8,963 nt of DNA from a bacterium (GTDB lineage: Bacteria > Desulfobacterota > GWC2-55-46 > S146-80 > JALXFI01), in contig JALXFI010000029.1 of assembly GCA_027069035.1 (NCBI GenBank), positions 1 through 8,963 of the forward strand, given 5' to 3'. A program made the translations under genes and the position numbers. The first letter of the stretch is position 1. Each line of letters opens with the position of its first letter. Below, piece by piece: positions 6,699-8,963 of this stretch. The notes beneath the pieces are model-generated. The model worked only from the letters and a program-made list of their open reading frames with translations, had not been told where the DNA came from and did no database searches.

Positions 6699-7868
6699 AT
6701 GCTAAAGATATTCAATCGATACCTGTATAAGGAAATAACACATTTTTTTCTTCTTACAGCCTTTATCCTGACCATGGTGTCTTTGGTAGGCAAACTCCTT
6801 ACAATGGTGGACATAATCATAAATAAAGGGGGAAGTCTGTTAATGCTTTTAAAACTCCTTGCCTACACCATGCCTTTTATGCTCATATACACGGTTCCCA
6901 TAGCCTATCTCTTGAGCATTTTAATCGTATTTAACCGTCTTTCCAGTGACAAAGAGATGATCGCCCTTAAGGCATCGGGGATAAGTATACTTCAGCTTAC
7001 TAAACCAGTCATTAAGTATTCCGTAATCCCGTTTTTTATAACCCTGTTTCTTACCATAGCCGCATTTCCATGGGGCAACAGGAATCTTAAGAATACAATC
7101 TACACCATTGCGTCGCAGGGCGGCCTGAGTATTCGGGAAAAAACCTTTAACGATATATTCAGCGGGCTTGTTATTTATGCCAACACCGCATCATCTTCAG
7201 GCAAAAGACTTGAAGGCATATTTATATCGGATGAAAGAGACAGGAATCAGCCAAAGATAATAACAGCCCGGCAAGGCACAATATTTTCAAAGGAACCTTA
7301 TCAGATAGTGCTAAACCTCCAAAACGGCACCATATATACTCAGGGTAAAGAGGATGTTTTAAGGGAGATAAGTTTTACCAAATATCAGGTTGTGCTGCAC
7401 CCTGTGGAGCTTGAAAATATTAACAAACAGAACAGATCAAACCGTGAGCTCTCTATAAGTGAACTTTACCAACGTATAGAGAGAAAAAAAACGGATGGTG
7501 AAAACCCTTCGCCATACATAATCGATCTGCATAAAAGATTTGTGCTTCCATTTTCCATATTTGTTTTTGCTCTGATAGCCATACCTCTTGGAAATCATAA
7601 TAGAAAGGGCGGAGGGCTTAGGGGCTTTATAACCGGATTGCTGCTTATCCTTATATACTACATAATTTCTACTTTTGCAGAGTTTCTCGGCGAGAACGGA
7701 AGCATAAACCCTGTGCTTGCAGTCTGGTCTTCCAATATAGTGACGGCCATGATCGGCGCATACCTTCTTTACCAGTCTCATCACGAGCTGAAGAACAGGA
7801 TAGTCGCTTCAATTGAAGATGGACTGTATGACCTTACAGACCGTTTAAAGGCGTTCTTTTTAAGATAA
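6699..7868 (+). CDS. lptF: LPS export system permease LptF (YjgP/YjgQ family)
   Basis: LptF is one of two inner-membrane subunits which, with the LptB ATPase, extract lipopolysaccharide and pass it to the periplasmic bridge. It has 389 residues. Six membrane helices are visible at about 12-36, 53-78, 105-126, 282-298, 306-330 and 336-358, with the periplasmic beta-jellyroll region about 130-275 between helices 3 and 4. The cytoplasmic coupling segment DKEMIALKASGIS (about 84-96) holds the conserved Glu (E86) expected to seat in LptB. The start is fixed by the family N-terminus (MLKIFNRYLYKEI, compare LptG MKIFTRYIIKEF), although no ribosome binding site precedes it. A charged tail of about 30 residues follows helix 6, longer than in the neighbouring LptG. 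The stop TAA shares its last A with the lptG ATG. Assignment as F rather than G rests mainly on gene order. Confidence 0.93.
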   Translation: MLKIFNRYLYKEITHFFLLTAFILTMVSLVGKLLTMVDIIINKGGSLLMLLKLLAYTMPFMLIYTVPIAYLLSILIVFNRLSSDKEMIALKASGISILQLTKPVIKYSVIPFFITLFLTIAAFPWGNRNLKNTIYTIASQGGLSIREKTFNDIFSGLVIYANTASSSGKRLEGIFISDERDRNQPKIITARQGTIFSKEPYQIVLNLQNGTIYTQGKEDVLREISFTKYQVVLHPVELENINKQNRSNRELSISELYQRIERKKTDGENPSPYIIDLHKRFVLPFSIFVFALIAIPLGNHNRKGGGLRGFITGLLLILIYYIISTFAEFLGENGSINPVLAVWSSNIVTAMIGAYLLYQSHHELKNRIVASIEDGLYDLTDRLKAFFLR

Positions 7869-8935
7869 TGAAGATATTTACCCGCTACATCATAAAGGAA
7901 TTTTCAAAGCTCTTCCTGCTTACACTATCGGCAATGACACTTCTCTACCTTGTTGTTGAAGTCTTTGAGCGTGTTGACGACCTTGTTGAGCATAATGCCG
8001 AATACGGCACAATAATAAGATATTTTCTTCTAAAAACCCCGGCAATAATTTTTCAGATAATCCCCTTTGTAACACTTATAGCAACCGTGTTGACGCTGAA
8101 CACGCTCTCCCGCAACAGGGAACTTATCGCTGCAAAGGCGCTTGGCATAAGTTCGGCTCTTATTGCCATACCGATACTGCTTTCCGCATCGGTAATAAGT
8201 GTCTTTATCTTTATCATGAATGAAACGGTCCTGCCTCAGTCAAACGCAAGATTAGAAGAGATGAAAAGGATATGGGTTGAGGGCAAGTCGCCTGAGATAG
8301 TGTTCAGACACAATAAGGTCTGGCTAAAAGGAAGGGACGGGATATACAATATAAAGCTTATAAACCCGGAAAAGAGGATACTTAAAGGGCTCACATTCTA
8401 CAAATTAAATCGGAATTCACGATTGCTTGCAAGGATTGAGGCAAGAGAGGTCGTCTGGAAGGACGGCAGATGGAGAGCGCCGCGCGCAAAGGTTACAAGA
8501 TTCGGAGCAGACCATTTAACGACTCAATTTGAGCTCGATAAATCCCTGCCGTTAAAGGAGCGTCCCGAAGACCTTAAATCACTTAATCCGTCCACTAATA
8601 CAATCAACATCCGTCGGCTCAACTCTTATATCAACAGACTTGAGGAGGATGGCTACAACGCATACCATTACAAGGTGGATTTATACAATAAATTCACAAT
8701 ACCCTTTGCCTCTATATTTATGGCTCTGCTCGGCATTCCCTTTGGTCTTAAAAGGTTAAAGTCGGGCATTGCCTCCGGCATAACACTCTCACTGTGCCTC
8801 GGTTTTTCATACTGGATACTTCAGGCGCTGTCCACCTCTTTAGGTTACGGAGAGATGCTTCCGCCGCTGCTTGCATCAGCGCTGCCGAACATATCCTTTG
8901 CAGCGCTCGGCGTATATCTTTTAACCGACACATGA
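7868..8935 (+). CDS. lptG: LPS export system permease LptG (YjgP/YjgQ family)
   Basis: LptG is the second permease subunit of the LptB2FG transporter, 355 residues, normal family length. Membrane helices lie at about 12-33, 57-80, 96-117, 277-293, 300-322 and 331-352. The periplasmic jellyroll region (about 120-270) includes VWLKGRDGIYNIKLINPEKR and REVVWKDGRWRA, typical of the family. The coupling segment RNRELIAAKALGIS (about 82-95) has the Glu (E85) that contacts LptB. It begins at ATG within TAATG at the lptF stop, with no clear Shine-Dalgarno, so re-initiation after lptF is likely. That would help equal production of the two subunits of the heterodimer. lptB, lptA and lptC are not in the window. 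Confidence 0.94.
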   Translation: MKIFTRYIIKEFSKLFLLTLSAMTLLYLVVEVFERVDDLVEHNAEYGTIIRYFLLKTPAIIFQIIPFVTLIATVLTLNTLSRNRELIAAKALGISSALIAIPILLSASVISVFIFIMNETVLPQSNARLEEMKRIWVEGKSPEIVFRHNKVWLKGRDGIYNIKLINPEKRILKGLTFYKLNRNSRLLARIEAREVVWKDGRWRAPRAKVTRFGADHLTTQFELDKSLPLKERPEDLKSLNPSTNTINIRRLNSYINRLEEDGYNAYHYKVDLYNKFTIPFASIFMALLGIPFGLKRLKSGIASGITLSLCLGFSYWILQALSTSLGYGEMLPPLLASALPNISFAALGVYLLTDT

Positions 8936-8963
8936 TCCAAGAGAAAGACGGTCTTTATGAAGA
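8932..8963 (+). CDS. Start of a downstream gene overlapping lptG, cut by window edge
   Basis: ATG at 8932 overlaps the lptG stop in an ATGA arrangement and reads MIQEKDGLYE to the window end without a stop. The four-base overlap is typical of translational coupling, so this would be the third gene of the lptFG operon. Ten residues are too few to name a family. A second ATG at 8957, in another frame, is preceded by the purine-rich AAGAGAAAG and is an alternative start, so the true start is open. Confidence 0.4.
   Translation, partial: MIQEKDGLYE

Overview
The window is an ordinary chromosomal stretch from a Gram-negative (diderm) bacterium. It carries the lptF-lptG pair for lipopolysaccharide export. 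It also has polynucleotide phosphorylase followed directly by an M16 zinc peptidase, an order I recall from several bacterial phyla including Firmicutes, Nitrospirota and deltaproteobacterial lineages. Coding bias is moderately AT-rich, with many ATA (Ile) and AGA/AGG (Arg) codons. Together with the protein character this suggests a Nitrospirota or former-Deltaproteobacteria type organism, but the sequence alone does not fix the taxon.

Layout, left to right. (1) 2-2074, +: pnp, cut by the left edge, overlapping by 8 bp (2) 2067-3326, +: an M16B processing-peptidase-like protein. (3) A 124-bp gap with three tandem 8-bp GGRTTCRA units and a Shine-Dalgarno-like AGGAGG that serves no visible gene. 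(4) 3451-4122, +: an OmpR-family response regulator, then an 88-bp gap, and 4211-5617, +: a membrane histidine kinase that starts at TTG. Together they form a CusR/CusS-like two-component system with no target gene beside it. (5) A 120-bp convergent gap whose left end resembles the edge of a REP/Y1-transposase-associated repeat. (6) 5738-6457, -: a receiver-PilZ protein with intact phosphorylation and c-di-GMP-binding motifs. (7) A 241-bp divergent control region with a 10-bp-arm inverted repeat, an 11-bp direct repeat, and a sigma70-type promoter placed so that lptF mRNA would begin at or near its own ATG. (8) 6699-7868 lptF and 7868-8935 lptG, sharing one base (TAATG). (9) The start of another gene overlapping the lptG stop (ATGA), cut by the right edge.

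Functionally the window holds an RNA-decay/protein-processing operon, a signalling module that looks inserted between repeat-bearing gaps, and an envelope module in which a candidate c-di-GMP effector is transcribed divergently from the LPS-export permeases. No gap exceeds 300 bp, and I see no tRNA, rRNA, CRISPR array, complete insertion sequence or convincing intrinsic terminator. I did not find a clear new multi-gene system. The most interesting signals are the apparently leaderless, SD-less lptF start with its structured upstream region, and the PilZ/LPS-export pairing.
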